Assembly: GCF_004664715.2 (NCBI RefSeq)
Contig: NC_051068.1
Span: forward strand, 50,070,953 to 50,134,952
Length of the DNA: 64,000 nucleotides
Origin: Peromyscus leucopus
Taxonomy: Eukaryota > Chordata > Mammalia > Rodentia > Cricetidae
Direction of reading: 5' to 3'
Translations under genes and position numbers: made by a program
In this document: positions 11,620 through 24,117 of the stretch, in pieces
Numbering within the stretch: position 1 is the first letter of the stretch
How the letters are laid out: every line of letters begins with the position of its first letter
Notes under the pieces: generated by a model
Told to the model about the DNA's origin: nothing
What the model saw: only the letters and a program-made list of their open reading frames with translations
The model's database searches: none

Positions 11620-12050
11620 TATTTTTGTTTTATTGAAAATAGATTTTTTTTCCCAGAGCTGAGGACCCAACCCAGGGCATTGCACTTGCTAGGCAAGCGC
11701 TGTACCACTGAGCTAAATCCCCAACATGAAAATCTATTTTTAATATAGTATCTTTTGTTTACAGCTTCCCCCTCCCCAATGCTTTGAAGATCCTCCCCAT
11801 TACTCCTTTCATCCAAATCCACGGTAATTCAAACCACTTCTGTCTCCCATCAGAAAGCAGGCATCTAAAGGATAAGAATAAACTAAAATAAAGCAAAGCA
11901 AACCAGAATAGGACCAAACAAACAAGCATAAGATAAATAGCCTGAGAAAAAGCACAAGAAACACATATAAACACAGAGACACACACAATTGTACACACAG
12001 GAATCTCACAAAACACAGAACCACAAGCCATAATATGTAAGCAAAAAGAA
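11620..12050 (-). mobile_element. Rodent L1 (Lx-like) 3' end, split by an ID
   Basis: The plus strand begins ttttattgaaaatagattttt, the complement of an L1 end in aatctattttcaataaaa. After the ID it continues with cagcttccccctcccc, cctttcatccaaatccac and ctgtctcccatcagaaa. The block at 34600-34839 has the same order. Only the 3' UTR is present, with no ORF2 sequence recognised. Confidence 0.55.
11645..11725 (-). mobile_element. ID SINE inserted in an L1 tail
   Basis: The minus strand reads ttggggatttagctcagtgg, then gcttgcctagcaagtgc and ccctgggttgggtcctcagc. The flanks tgaaaatagattttt and tgaaaatctattttt are an approximate target duplication. They lie within the L1 3' end, so the ID is the younger of the two. 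The B box is altered relative to the ID at 9546-9637. Confidence 0.85.
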
Positions 12051-12359
12051 CTGTATGGTTAAAAATAATGCCCTTTAGAGGTTCCTTGTCTCAAAAATTA
12101 TACATTTCATCAAAAAGTATCTATTAAGTAATTTTTCAGATCAAATACTTTGCCAAGCTGAAAATAAATTTAACATTTGATAGTAGTTTTATCAGTATTC
12201 TGTTTTCCTACATTTCAAATAAGCACAATATTAACAGTGTGTATACAGAAACAAGACATTCGATTTGAGACTTTTGGTTTCTCCTTACTCCCAGGTAAAA
12301 ATAAATGAATTATCATCACTTTCTTTACCAATCATGATTATATTTAAATTATATAACAT

Positions 12360-13060
12360 ACATCCGTGTGTGATGATTCTCCTGCAGGCTTTACAGCAGG
12401 CAGGGGAAGAAACAATCTATGAAAATCCAAGAATGAAATAAGCTCACTCCAATTTTATTCTAATCGGTGCTGGGCCAAGCCTTCTCGAGTCTGACCCAGA
12501 TCATTTTACCTCAGTCGTATTTATGCATAGCATATTTTTGAAAATAAAATTATTCAGATAACAATTAGCTCAGTCCCAAGTGCACAACAATTTAAGACAT
12601 GTTTATATTGAGATTTCTTAGAAAGTTCATCTGGCTTCTTTCATAAGAATGGGTACTGTTGACTCAGAGATAGTGCCCAAGATTTAGGGTCCAGGGAGCT
12701 GGACTGAGGTAAATATAAGGCCTATGAATATTGGGATCCGTCTGATTCTAACATAACATAGAAGTCACTTAGGCTGTTGTAAACCACAAGTGATCTCACC
12801 CATAAGAGTTGGTTTTATAGTCTAAGGAAAAATGTTCAAGATTTAGGGAAAAAGATCATGGATAAGTAAAAACATAAATTCTGGAGAATGAGGGGAGAGC
12901 CTGTCACATCAGACAACAAAGGATCTCCGGGTTTAAACTACATCATTCCTGGTATTCCAAAAAGAGCAGTTTCAAACCTCATTCCTTTGAAGAGGTGAGC
13001 TGTGTGTTTAACTCCCCTGACTTCTCCAGCACTTCACTGTGTGCACAAGGCTCTTTGCTC
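12360..13060 (-). mobile_element. Possible LTR/ERV fragment
   Basis: Read on the minus strand, a TATA-like atgcataaatacgac near 12520 is followed within about 75 bp by gaataaaattggagtgagc (around 12450-12470). This spacing resembles the promoter, R region and polyadenylation signal of an LTR. Upstream sequence is moderately GC-rich for this window. No terminal TG/CA pair or target duplication was established and no family can be named. Confidence 0.35.
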
Positions 13061-13275
13061 TCTACAATCAGGTTGCAAATATTGAGACTATTTTAGAGAC
13101 ATTTATCTTCATATGATGAGAATATTACTTTTAATATTTCTTTATTTGGCGAGAATGCATAGCATATACATTATGAATATTACAATCCACTTTTTAGAGC
13201 ATCATAACAGAGCTCATAAAATATAGGCATTTGCCTGACTACTATTTAAACTTGATGTGTAATCTCTTTTCTATA

Positions 13276-13278
<3 letters not shown>

Positions 13279-13331
<53 letters not shown>

Positions 13332-13351
13332 AGAGAGAGAGAGAGAGAGGA
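13279..13351 (+). repeat. (GT)n followed by (GA)n microsatellite
   Basis: About 24 GT units end in tat and are followed by about ten GA units. Confidence 0.97.
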
Positions 13352-14065
13352 TATTGTTTGGGGAAATCATATTCATTTTAATGTTCTGTTGTCCTTTGTA
13401 TAAAAAGGAAAATGACAACCTTCTTAACAGTGTTTTCCAGGCTCAGCTTAAGATCAAATGCATGGTTTTCAAAGAAAGGGTAAAATTACTCTGAATGTGG
13501 GAATCCCCACCCCCATTATCCCTTTCCTTTTCCACTCTGCAGTACACTGCTCTCATCTTCTCTTTACTTTGCATTTCAAAAAACAGCATCCACACACGCA
13601 AAGAAACAGGCAGCAACCAGACTAATGCCATTATGTTGCCTTTTGAGACATCCAGGCAATTGCTACTCCCTCAACTACATCATCACTTTCCCTCCCAGGG
13701 CTGCTTCAGGTCTGCTATGTATTGAATTCTTCAAAAAAGCAATTATGATATGATAAGCACACTGGTTCACTAAAGTGTTAGTTTGTAAAATGCAGCACTT
13801 ATCCCTTTGAGTTTGTATATGGGGAGCTATGGATATTTTTTTCCAGTTTTCATGTAGTTTAAATGGTCAGAGAGAATTTATATCACCAATTGCTCATTTG
13901 AAGCCATTTTCTTTTCCAGAACTTAAAGTCTTTAAGTAAATTAAAGAGTTTTCAAATCACACGGTATGCAGAACTGTGATTTCCACAGTGTGTTTTGAGG
14001 GTGTCTCTTCTGAGTGAACATTTCAGTTTGTCTCTGGGGAACACACATTGCAAAACCTTTAAAGT
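13352..14065. other. No gene seen; unique DNA
   Basis: No repeat family recognised. The overlapping short frames near 13443-13725 on both strands carry no domain. Confidence 0.4.
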
Positions 14066-14066
14066 G

Positions 14067-14067
<1 letters not shown>

Positions 14068-14119
<52 letters not shown>
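14068..14119 (+). repeat. (AT)n(GT)n microsatellite
   Basis: A short AT run passes directly into about 21 GT units. It produces a spurious Thr-His peptide frame on the minus strand. Confidence 0.97.
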
Positions 14120-14120
<1 letters not shown>

Positions 14121-15528
14121 TCCTTTTCTTGTGTTTGAGAGAATATGGTTGTGCAGCAGGAAAAGAAGCCCTTCAGTCAGATAGGAAGGCACAACATGCA
14201 TCGCTGTAAGACTCTGAAAATTAAACCAGGAGCTATTTCCCCCTGCTCTCTGTTTTACATCCATGTGGGAGAGTCTACAAGAGTTCATGTGGACAGTTAG
14301 TGGGGGTCAAGCGCAGCCAGCAAACTCTGCTGTTGGCAAGCGCTCAGCATAACAGATGTTCCTTTGTGCAGGGATGAGAAAACAGCAAAAAAGTCAACAT
14401 GAGGTCTATAAAAATTCTGCACCATAAGGAACAGTAGAGTATTACCCTGAAAAAGGATTTGAAGGAAGACTTCTCAAAACTACTTTCTAAACTAACAGAA
14501 AACCATTTATCATGCACATAAGAAGATAGACTTGGCCACTTGTTTAATAACAACTGTTGACAGTTATGTAAAAATACATAATGACAAATGAATATTTGTT
14601 ATTTAACCCACAACTTAATAATTCTCTTTGTCCCTTCTTCCACCATGCCCTTCCCTTACCAGTCTGCTTTTTAAAGTAAGCTACTAATAGGCAATGTTTA
14701 AAACGAGTTTCATATGTTTTATTTAACATATGCTTGAGCTTTGGGTCAGTTTTTATTATGTCATCAATGATATGACTCTGAATTAATCCTCTATAATCTT
14801 GGCACGAGGCTCCCATGATTAGTATGTTTATTTTAAGTATTACTGCTCATCCTATTGTGAACTCCATTGACCTATTTTTGTGATTCTGATTTGTGTATTC
14901 TAGCAAAACTGATTTACTTTCTGTTATTTCATGTTTGATTATATTTTACATATATTAAAAAGTCTTGAACTACTCCAAAGTTAAAAAGATGTTCTCTTTT
15001 ATCTTATTTTAAAAGTTCTATTAATTTACTTTTCATGTTCATTGAAAATATGATTTATTTTGAAATTATAGTTTTGTAGATTAGATATAATTATCCAATT
15101 ATCCAAACATTCACATACTTTATTCAAAAGATTTTGCAAATGATTTCTTTATTGCCAGTCTAATAAATAATTTAGTAAAATATAAGTTACTTTTTTGGTG
15201 GATCTCTATTTTGTACTGAGTAAAATGCATCATATTAATTTTGGTATGAATATGAAGTAGATTAATTCTCACTACAACATAATAAATTTGTGTTTATTAT
15301 TTACATCTTACTTATAAAAGCTGAATGACTGAGATGGAAATTAACTTTCCAAAAGTTTCATTGTTTAGCTAATACCAAATCTAATAATACAAGTTCTGGT
15401 AAATATACTAAATAAATAATAAACAAGCTGGCATGTAAGTTGAAATGAAAGAGGAATACATTAGAGAAATGACTGCATGGAAAGCAAAACTCAGTGCTAC
15501 AAGTCTTTTCTATAAGATGAGCTATGAA
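14120..15528. other. No gene seen; AT-rich unique DNA
   Basis: The short open frames near 14344-14816 are unconvincing. From about 14830 the sequence is very AT-rich with no recognisable element. Confidence 0.45.
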
Positions 15529-15986
15529 ATATGGAATTACAGAGACTACTAGTCAAACTACTGGAAATGCATGAACTGTGGACCCATAGCTGAGGAGCCC
15601 CCATGGACTGGACTAGGCCCTCTGGATAAGAGAAACAGTTGTTTAGCTTGAACTGTTTAAGGGGTCCCCAAGCAGTGGGACCAGGACCTGTCCCTAGTGC
15701 ATAAGCTGGCTTTTTGAAATCTAGTGCCTATGGTAAGACACTTTGTGCAGCCTTGGTACAGGAAGGAAGGACTTGGACTTGCCTCAACTGAATGTACCAT
15801 GCTCTGCTGACTCCCCATGGGAGACCTGGCTTTGGAGGAGGTGGGAATGGGGGGGGGTGTTGGGGGGAAAGCTGGGGGATGGGAGGAGGGAGGACAGGGG
15901 GAATCTATGGTTGATATGTAAAATGAACAGAAAAATCTCTTAATAAAAAATTTATTTAAAGAAAACAAATATAGAATTAACAGAGA
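15529..15986 (+). mobile_element. 5'-truncated L1 copy (3' UTR only) with target duplication
   Basis: The body (15546-15968) starts ctactagtcaaactactgg. It runs through gaactgtggacccatagctgag, ggcagtgggaccagg-like and gggatgggaggagggaggac blocks and ends in a decayed A-rich tail (aatctcttaataaaaaattt). The flanks atatggaattacagaga (15529-15545) and atatagaattaacagaga (15969-15986) form an approximate duplication. The same 3' UTR blocks occur in the L1s at 47.6-47.9 and 60.5-60.9 kb. The G-rich stretch at 15835-15900 is normal for rodent L1 3' UTRs. Confidence 0.88.
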
Positions 15987-18560
15987 AGAACATTCAGAAT
16001 TATTTTCACTTTTCAGAATCCCTGTTATTTTTCCATGTCAAAGAATACTTTATCCTCAACTTTGAATCTGAGTTTTAAGTCCATGTACCCTTTACATGGG
16101 GAAAAATCAATCTCTAGTCCTTGACAAAAATCAAATAAGATATCGAGAATTGACTGTTGGTTTTAGAATTTCAGTTTTAATGGATAAATGGTGAAAGAAA
16201 TGCAGTTTCCAATTTATAGCAGTTCATGAAAAGTGAGAAAATGCAGGAATTTAAGTCTGCCATCGCCACAGAGTTTGGACTGGGAAAAAATGTGAAAAAG
16301 TAGATTTTGTTACTCCTTGTGTTTGCTCCTCAGCATCTGGAGAGGAAATGCACTAATATAGAAAAGCGCCAAACTACTGGAGATTCTCCTGTCTGCAAAT
16401 TCTACTCAGCTACTTTATATAAATTATACAATCTGGGAAATGCAGAAACAAATGAAGCCATAGGTCACTTTAATTTGGTACATTTAAAAGAGACAAACTT
16501 TAATGAGGAAAAGAAAACAAAAATTAGTTTCTGAATTATTTAAAAATATCACAGGAGATGAAAAGTGCTTAGTAGCTTCCCATATGCAGATAATGCATCA
16601 TGATCAATAAATAAATGCTAACCTTACCTTAAGAGCAGATATAAGGATGCATTATTAAAGAGGAATCAAATTGTTTGGCTTCATTATTTCTGCAAATTTA
16701 ATGGTATGTACATGGTTTAGAAGCTATCCATAAATTTTAATATAGCCCATTTTAATTGGGCCAAAGATGATCAAAAATAAATTTTATATGTAGTCATCCT
16801 GCACAGATTTTACTAGTTATAATCAAGAAAGTTGCTCTTCTCTCGCATGCTAGAAGCCACATCGAGCTTTGATGCCACACAAATATCGACTTCCTGAAAC
16901 TTCACATAGAAAGGAAAACCTTTCCATGGATCTAAGTCATGTAATATTAAAGAAAGAGCTTGCTCCATGAACCCCTATATTTATTTTTAAAAGATTAACT
17001 AATTTTGGAACATTTCAGTTCAGAATGACTGCTATATTTACCATTTAAATATCCACTCTGAGAGTAAAGAAATTGAACATGGACTGTGTTTATATTCATA
17101 TTTACTATGCTTTTCTTTAGAAGCAATTAGATGTTGTATAAAAGCCCCATATAATGCCATTCTCCCTTTATTCTGAAAATAGCTGCAGTTCTAAAGTTCA
17201 ACATTTGTGTGAATGCTTCTTTAGTGTTTGTTCTTATATGTGGATTCCTAAGAGCACATTGGACTGTTTTGCACAATGATCTTTCTTTCTTTTTTCATCA
17301 TTTCTTAGTTTTAGTAATGTTGATATATATTGTGGAGATTTAGTTTAGAAATAAAAGTTTAACATTTAAATGATGTATCATTAAATGATGTATAATAAAA
17401 TGATGACATATAACTGACCATTTAAATTACTTTGTTTCTTTGTTTCTCAACTTAAATCAAAGGGTGCCCTTCAATCATGTAGTTTGCAATATATAAAAAT
17501 GCCACGAGCATAAAACAATAATCAAAATTGTTTGAAAAGTTCTAGTTATTTATCCATTAGTCATAAATATATAGTATGTAATTTATTGCATATTCATTGT
17601 TCTATTTAATGGCAAAGGTACTATATTTTCAGCGTTTTACATTAAAAATATAAAAAAGTAAAACATGGTTTGTATTTTTTTCTGATTTCAGGTGTGATTT
17701 GGTATCTTTTCAAAACTTTTTGGACCACTTTTATTTTCTTTAACTTTTACTGATTTTGTTGTTTAACATTTCATACATGTACAAAGTTTATTCTGATTAC
17801 TGTTATTCTCCCACCTTGTAGTCTCCTCTACAGTGCTAGGACATGGGAAACTTCCTTTTGAGTTGTTGGTCAGGAGAGTCTGAGATAATGCCAGAACAAT
17901 ACAGGCTATTGATGTTGCATCACTTGCTGTATGGAACTAAAAGCTAAGCCTCCACTGTTGAAGATACTCTAATCTTCAGACATAGGAACTGAGGGAAGGA
18001 ATCTGGAACTGACCTGGAAGTTTCCTCTTAGGGACAAGCCGTCATAGTATCAAAAGTTGGTAGTCAAGCTTCCAAAGAAAATAATAAGAAAAAAAAAATT
18101 AGTAAGCCTATTCAGCTATAAAGCTCTTGTGGGGAATATTATTATGTCATTAAACACATCATGCCATTGAATATGTTAGTGACAATATATCAGAATTCAT
18201 TGTCTACAAGAATATGGAAAAGTAGACAATATCAAATTATTACTACATTAAAATATAACATTGCCTTGAGCTAAAATGACATTGTTAAAATTTAAAGCCT
18301 GCTACAAATAGATATGAGATATTTGCATTTCAACAAACCAATAAAACCTGCTATCCAGAATATTTGACAATAATATAGAGAGTTTAAAGAGTTTAGATTG
18401 AAGTTTAATATCAACCTGAAGTACATAAAAAGCCCTGGTATATGTGTCTGTGAGGTGATGTTCCCCCATTAAGAGCAGTGCAGCCAGGTAGGATATTGCT
18501 GCCTTATATTAATTGTAACACCACAAGGGAACATTTAATTTTTCCTAAGTAACAAAAATT
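15987..18560. other. No gene seen; AT-rich DNA with a possible old retroelement
   Basis: Mostly unique AT-rich DNA. The part at about 17760-18080 starts with catttcatacatgtacaaagtttattctgatta and is less AT-rich. It reads like an old LINE 3' end or LTR piece, but no family could be fixed. No exon is supported. Confidence 0.35.
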
Positions 18561-18561
18561 T

Positions 18562-18745
18562 ATTAGGCCAGTGAAATGTTCAACATTAAAGACACATGAC
18601 ACCAAGACTGAGGACCTGACTTCAGTCCCTGGAACTCACATGGTGGAAGGACAGAAACAATTCTCATTAGATATCTGTTGACTATCACCCATGGAATGAA
18701 TATTTCCACATGCCCAGAAGTGTACAACAATAGATATATAAATGC
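18562..18745 (+). mobile_element. B3/B4-group tRNA-derived SINE
   Basis: In sense orientation, gccagtgaaatgttcaacattaaagacacatgacaccaagactgaggacctgacttcagtccctgg matches the head and pol III boxes of the group. It is followed by cacatggtggaaggacagaaacaattctc and an A-rich end near 18745. It is strongly diverged. Confidence 0.6.
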
Positions 18746-18789
18746 AAAAAAGATTTTTTCTGATTTCTTTTGTGTTTTGCTTGCTATTT

Positions 18790-19690
18790 GTTGCTGTTTT
18801 AGAAGAAAACATTGATTGTAGCATACAGTTCCAGAGGGATGGAATCCATAATGGTGGAGAAGGCGTGGCAGGATGAACAGGAAGCAGAAAGATCACATTT
18901 TAATACATACAGGAAACAGAGAAGCAAAGAATGAGCAAATAGATAGTGGGGAGAGGTTATAAACCTTTAAAGCTTACCCATACTGGCATACCTTTTCCAG
19001 CAAGGCTGTCTTCTGAAAGTCCCATAACCTCCCAAAAAGTGCCACCACCTGAGAACCATACATACACATACATGAGGCTATGAGAGGCATTTTTCATTCA
19101 AACTACTCATTTCATCCCTGGTCCTTACAGGATCAAAGCCATTTTATGATTCAAAATGAAGTTAATCCAACTTCACGTTTTCCTAGTCTTTAACGTTCCC
19201 AACACAGTTCAAAAGTCCATTGTCTCTTCTGTGGCTCAAGGCAATTCTTAAACTGTTATCCTACAATAAATCCCAAGACAAATTATGACATAATTTCAAC
19301 ATGAAATGACATATAAGATACATCCCCATAAAATAAGGGAGGAATGGGGCTAGAGCAAGGGAAATTTTGTCAAAACAAGACTGAAACTCAACAGAGCCAA
19401 GACAAAACCTCTAGCTGTGTGTCTGGTGGCTTGATTCACTGTCAAAAGTCTTAGGTTTGCTTCCTATGACAGACACTCTTCTCTCTTGGGCTGGGTCTAC
19501 TTCTTCTATGCAGCTCTCCTTGGCAGATTTGTCTCGGCTTTATCATTTTCAATATCTTGGGCTCTTCACCACGACCAAAGCATTACCTTGAAAGTTAGCT
19601 TCATGGAATTACCTCTTAGGGCCTAATTCCAAGGATGCCAACCTTGACATACATTGCCTGCCCTCAGCGTTTTTTTCTGAAATTATCAAT
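18790..19690 (-). mobile_element. Antisense MaLR-type LTR and internal block
   Basis: The stretch contains catggcaggatgaacaggaagcagaaagatcaca-like and gtcccataacctcccaaaaagtgccaccacc blocks. It continues with the tccattgtctcttctgtggctcaaggcaa and cagctctccttggcagattt parts found in the antisense of rodent ERVL-MaLR elements. No intact reading frame remains. Assignment is by pattern memory only and the boundaries are approximate. Confidence 0.5.
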
Positions 19691-19872
19691 GAAAAGTCCA
19701 TGACCCTCTTAAACCTGAATCTTTTCTGACTCCAATGTCAGTACAACATGGATATGGATGACATTTCGAAGCTCTGGACACAAACAAAAATACAAACAAA
19801 AACTGGTAACCATGTGTGGCCTTAAAAAAATACTATTAATGTGTTTCATTTCTAGTAATTCCAAAAAAGAAG

Positions 19873-20747
19873 GTAGAAAGTGACTGTTTCTTTGCAACAT
19901 AATTTCTTTATTGATTCTTTGGCAATTTCACATAGTGTACCCCAATTACACTGATTTCCCAATACCCCGTATTCACTCTTCATCCTTGCAGCACCTCCCC
20001 AAAAGAAAATTAAAAAAAAAAAAAAAAAACAGAACAAGGAACAAACAAACATTTTCATTCCTCCTTCTTTCCTGACTCTCCAACATCTCTTCATTCTTCT
20101 TAGTGGCACTGGTAGCCTCAATGTGTCATACAATATAGCCTTTTTGAACAATCAGCGTTACTTGCAAATGTTCATTCAAATGAATCACTGGTCTGGTTCA
20201 AGGCTTCTGGTTTCTGGTACACCATCATCACTGGATGCTCACCTTCATGCTCTCCAGCAGGTCATAGATTGGGTATATATGTCAGGGTGGGCCAACCCAA
20301 GTCCCTGGATGTGGGCCTGAGTGTTAGCTGAGCAGAGCTGTGCCTAGATGTCACCATTGCCCCAGGAGATAGCACAGGATTGCCCTAGCGGCAACATGAT
20401 CCTTGGACACCAACATGGCCCAGGTGGCAGCACAGACCTTTGATTGTAATAGGAGCCATGGACATCAACACAGACTCTACCTGCATTAGGGCCACGGAAC
20501 CAGACATGGCCCTAAGCTACAACTATGGTCCAGATGTCACCATGACACTGGGTAGCAGCCAAGACATTCAGATATGTATGACCCTGGTTGCAGCATGGCC
20601 CTTGGATACCAACATGGTGTCAGGTGACTGACCAGACCCTGGGCATCCACATGGCCTTTGGTGGCAACAAGAGCCTCCAACATCAACACAGACTCTGACT
20701 GCTTATAGGATCACAGACCCAGATATGGTCCACAGTAGAAAGTGACT
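19873..20747 (-). mobile_element. LINE-mobilised retroposon with internal tandem repeat
   Basis: A perfect 13-bp duplication gtagaaagtgact (19873-19885 and 20735-20747) flanks an 849-bp insertion. On the minus strand its 3' end is caataaagaaattatgttgc, a polyadenylation-type end. The 5' part (20330-20734) is GC-richer and built of imperfect repeats around tgacaccaacatggcc-like units, with a longer period of roughly 200-220 bp (20437 versus 20655; 20401 versus 20600). A related copy lies at about 28627-29550. There is no coding region, and the family is not identified. Confidence 0.65.
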
Positions 20748-21415
20748 TAAAAAAAATAAAACATTGCTCTTAGCAGAATTTATCTATAGAATATTTAAGA
20801 TGGTTAGTAAATATTTATAAAATACCTATATAGAATCACATCATCTATACTCTTTTTAGAAGGCAAATTGAGCACTGTATATTTTCCTCATGTTGAAATG
20901 CTAATATTTATGTTCCCTCTTTATGTATTTCTATGTATGTTGAAAAAATTTTTAAAACAAATTTTGTCAGAATGTGATACCCCTCTTTCCTACATAGTGC
21001 AGGATAAATCTACTCTGAAACTAAAATCATACATATATACAGATGATATATATATGAAATTAATTTTGTTTGCTAAATAAATGACTGAATTAAATTATCT
21101 TAAATGTATTTGCTGCTTTGTAATTATTAGTGTCATGAAACATCTATTTTAAATAGATAGAACTTACCCTAAGTAATTAAACAGCATGATATTATTTATT
21201 ATGAGTGTGGGCTCAAGCATTAAAAAACATAAATTCCAACTCACATAATTCTAGATTAGGTTTTACATATCTTTTTATTATGTCTAAATTGCGTTCAAAA
21301 GAGTAATCAACCAAATATTATAAATTGCATGCTGATGAGAGTATTTTTCTGAGTCCTTGATGTGTGGTTTGTTTTGGGACTATACGATTAATTAAAATAC
21401 AAGATATGTTTTAAA
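20748..21415. other. No gene seen; AT-rich DNA
   Basis: No element or exon recognised. The 70-residue frame at 20868-21080 is hydrophobic at its start but has no family features. Confidence 0.4.
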
Positions 21416-21417
21416 CA

Positions 21418-21800
21418 TTCTTTTTTGAGATTATAATATAATCACAATGTTTCTCCATTCCCTTTCCTTCCTCCAAGCCCTCCCATATACTCCCTTCTCT
21501 CATTCAAATCCATGGCTTCTTTTTATACTAATTATTATTGCATGTATTTATGTAGATGTTTATTCATATATATTTTTAGGTATAATTTTATAATATTTCT
21601 TGTATTTATGTATCCAGGGACAGCTGTTTGGCCCTGGACAACCCATGCTTGTCCCTGGAGAAGACTATCTCCTTCTCCCTGCTTTGTTTTGTTGTTATAA
21701 TCTATTGTGTAGAGGTAAGGCCTCCGGGGTTTATCTCTGTCTGCTTCAGTATGTCTATTGGTATTGTTTCTGTTCAGATCATATTTGAGCAATCCTTTTG
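21418..21800 (-). mobile_element. Rodent L1 3' UTR fragment
   Basis: The plus strand starts ttcttttttgagattataatataatcacaatg, then shows cctccaagccctcccatatactccc, attcaaatccatggcttct and a ccctggacaacccatgcttgtccctgg block. It is a longer copy of the tail seen at 6430 and 8130. Overlapping short frames on both strands here are read-throughs of this repeat. Confidence 0.6.
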
Positions 21801-23465
21801 GAAAGTTCTTTGAGTGATAACTTTATTATTGAGGCAAGAATAAAATATCTTACCTAAGATAATAACTTGATGTAATACATCTGATTGAACTTTGAATTTA
21901 AGCTATAGAGTTTAAATTCTGTACAAATACATTAAATACATAAAACCATTGATAGTATATAATTTTGTTTGTTTTCCTTACAAAGCCACTGAAAATGTAG
22001 AAACCTCCTTTTATGTTAGTTTTGTCACTTACAATGACCATTGTCTTTAGCAGTAACAACACTCTTACTCATATCGTTTTCTCATTACCAGCCACAATCA
22101 CGAGCTTTCAAAGCTGTTGACTAAATATCACTAGACAAACACAGGCAGTGCTCCTTCCATACCATTTATGCATTTAGGTTTACTACTGAACCTCCACTGT
22201 ATTTACTGTTTTTCTAGTTCTGAACAGGCTTTCTTACAGAAGTTAAGCATATTACGCGTTATAAACTGTCACAACCACAATTTGTTTTATTTCTGGCCTC
22301 TGAAATTGTCACAGTGACATATAAAACTTAAATGCACTTTATAAAGCTAAATATGTCTAGAAATAGGGCTTCCAACTACTTTCAGTAAAACTGATGGTCT
22401 CCAATTGCGCACAAATCCTTAAACAGCAGTAAGTTTCCTGGCTATAAGATTAAGTGAAAGGCAGAGTCCCTTAAGGGATGCTGGACCGTAAGTCGAGTGA
22501 GCAGAATGTGTATGTCAGGGATAGCAGAGGCCTAGTACAGAACATCAGATCCCTAATACAGCAGTGAGCACCTTTGTACAAGGGAGCAACTTAGTACAGG
22601 GGTGAAATTCAAAGCGACTTGGTAGGGTAAACATGAAATATGGGGCGTGGTGATGATCTGGACAGCTGCAGGAGGAATACTCAGAGCAGACTGGCATGCA
22701 TACAGGCTTGACAGAGGTGCTGTTCCTACTGAAACTAGGCAGGACTACTCTTAGAATTCATTTCAGTTATCTCCATATTTTATATCTGTCACTCCCATCT
22801 GTGGTTATAAGAAAATTGGATCTGAATTCCTCAAAATTTGTACGTATTCCATCAAGGTCCTATTACAAACTCAGTATCTTGTAGTATATACCTGGATGGA
22901 CAGGGACAGATGGTGTGAGTGCAACTACCACATGATCCATATGCATACTATCAGTGATCTAATGGGCAAAGAACAGCATGTACCAAGCGTTCAGCAAAGG
23001 TCTAGTGAATATTGAAACTAAGCATATTGTTGTCGATTTTAGTATTTAGGAAACTCAACAATCCAAAATTAAATTTTAATAATTGTACCAAAATACAATA
23101 CATGCATTATAAAACTCTTCATTTCAAGCATCCACTTCCACATAATTTTAGTATGCTTACACGTTTATACAAACGCTGATGTGATCTGATTACAGATTGT
23201 TTTCCTCACACCACAGAAACTGTGGTGACGCTTTGTGGACATTCCCATTCAGATTCTTTCCATTCCATCAGACATATGCATGTACTAATCTTTGTTTCCC
23301 CGCAAAGTTCTTGGCCTCTTGTTGGTTTGTCAAAGGATACAGAAACCTCAGTTCTTGTCTTCCTTATGCTGTGAAACAGGGTTCTCACTGAGTATGAAAC
23401 TCATAAATTCAGCTTTCCTGATTGGCCAGTTTGCCAATTGGCTCCTAGCATTCATCTTTCATCCA
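21801..23465. other. No gene seen; unique DNA
   Basis: Mostly AT-rich. The part at 22440-22720 is less AT-rich and has phrases repeated within it (cctagtacag, aacttagtacagg), so it may be an old LTR. The paired frames at 23197-23516 have no recognised domain. Confidence 0.35.
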
Positions 23466-23467
23466 CT

Positions 23468-23582
23468 CCTAAGCACTGGGCTGATACATAGCCATATGTG
23501 GCTTTTTTATGTGTGATGGGGATCTATGCTTGAGTACTCTTGCTTGCAAAGGGAACACTTTACCTACTGATTCTTCTACCCT
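23468..23582 (-). mobile_element. B4/RSINE1-type SINE, old
   Basis: The plus strand reads cactgggctgatacatagccatatgtggctttt, then ggggatctatgcttgagtactcttgcttgcaaagggaacactttacctactg. This is the antisense of the ID-B1 fusion SINE with its pol III head at the 23582 end. It is diverged. Confidence 0.55.
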
Positions 23583-24117
23583 GCCCAAATATTAAATATT
23601 GGTTTTATTTCTATTTTTAAGCTTATAGTTACTGCATTTCTCTGCATTTTAAACACTAAATTCTAAGTGTTGGATAAGTTATAATACCTTTCTGATGAGT
23701 ACTGCAATTCCCATGCTTTATTTTCATTCTGTCATAAATTTCTAATGAATTTTACTACCAGATAGCTATTTATCTGTGTGATATATCTCCCAAACAGTGG
23801 CTGTTAGTGTTAACATGTGTGCTTTTATTTCTATGCTTATTTTTTCCTTATCAATATTTTATATGCTTCAGAAATTTTCCAGACAATAACATACAAAATA
23901 ATGGTGTATACTTACAATTTTTAAATTCTCACTCCCGCTATTTCTATTTCTGGTAACTATATTTTTGTAATTTTTGTTTCTACCTGTACTGTGTACTATC
24001 GTGTGTTTAAATATTACTTGAAAATATGCATTTAAAACCTGCATAATATTCTACTAATGACTTTGCATCATAAACAATCTTAAATTTTCCATTTTTCTTG
24101 TATTTTTAGCCAGTGTG

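Noticed and set aside
13941..14288. A 115-residue minus-strand frame.
   Set aside because: Half is His-Thr from (GT)n. The rest has no recognisable domain.
15657..15968. A 103-residue minus-strand frame with a Pro/Ser-rich stretch and a 66-residue plus-strand partner.
   Set aside because: Both lie in an L1 3' UTR copy and have no known domain.
20123..20631. Plus-strand frames over the 20-kb GC-richer block that might indicate an exon of a repeat-containing protein.
   Set aside because: The block is bounded by a retrotransposition duplication and its sense strand is minus. The frames are short and interrupted and have no splice context.
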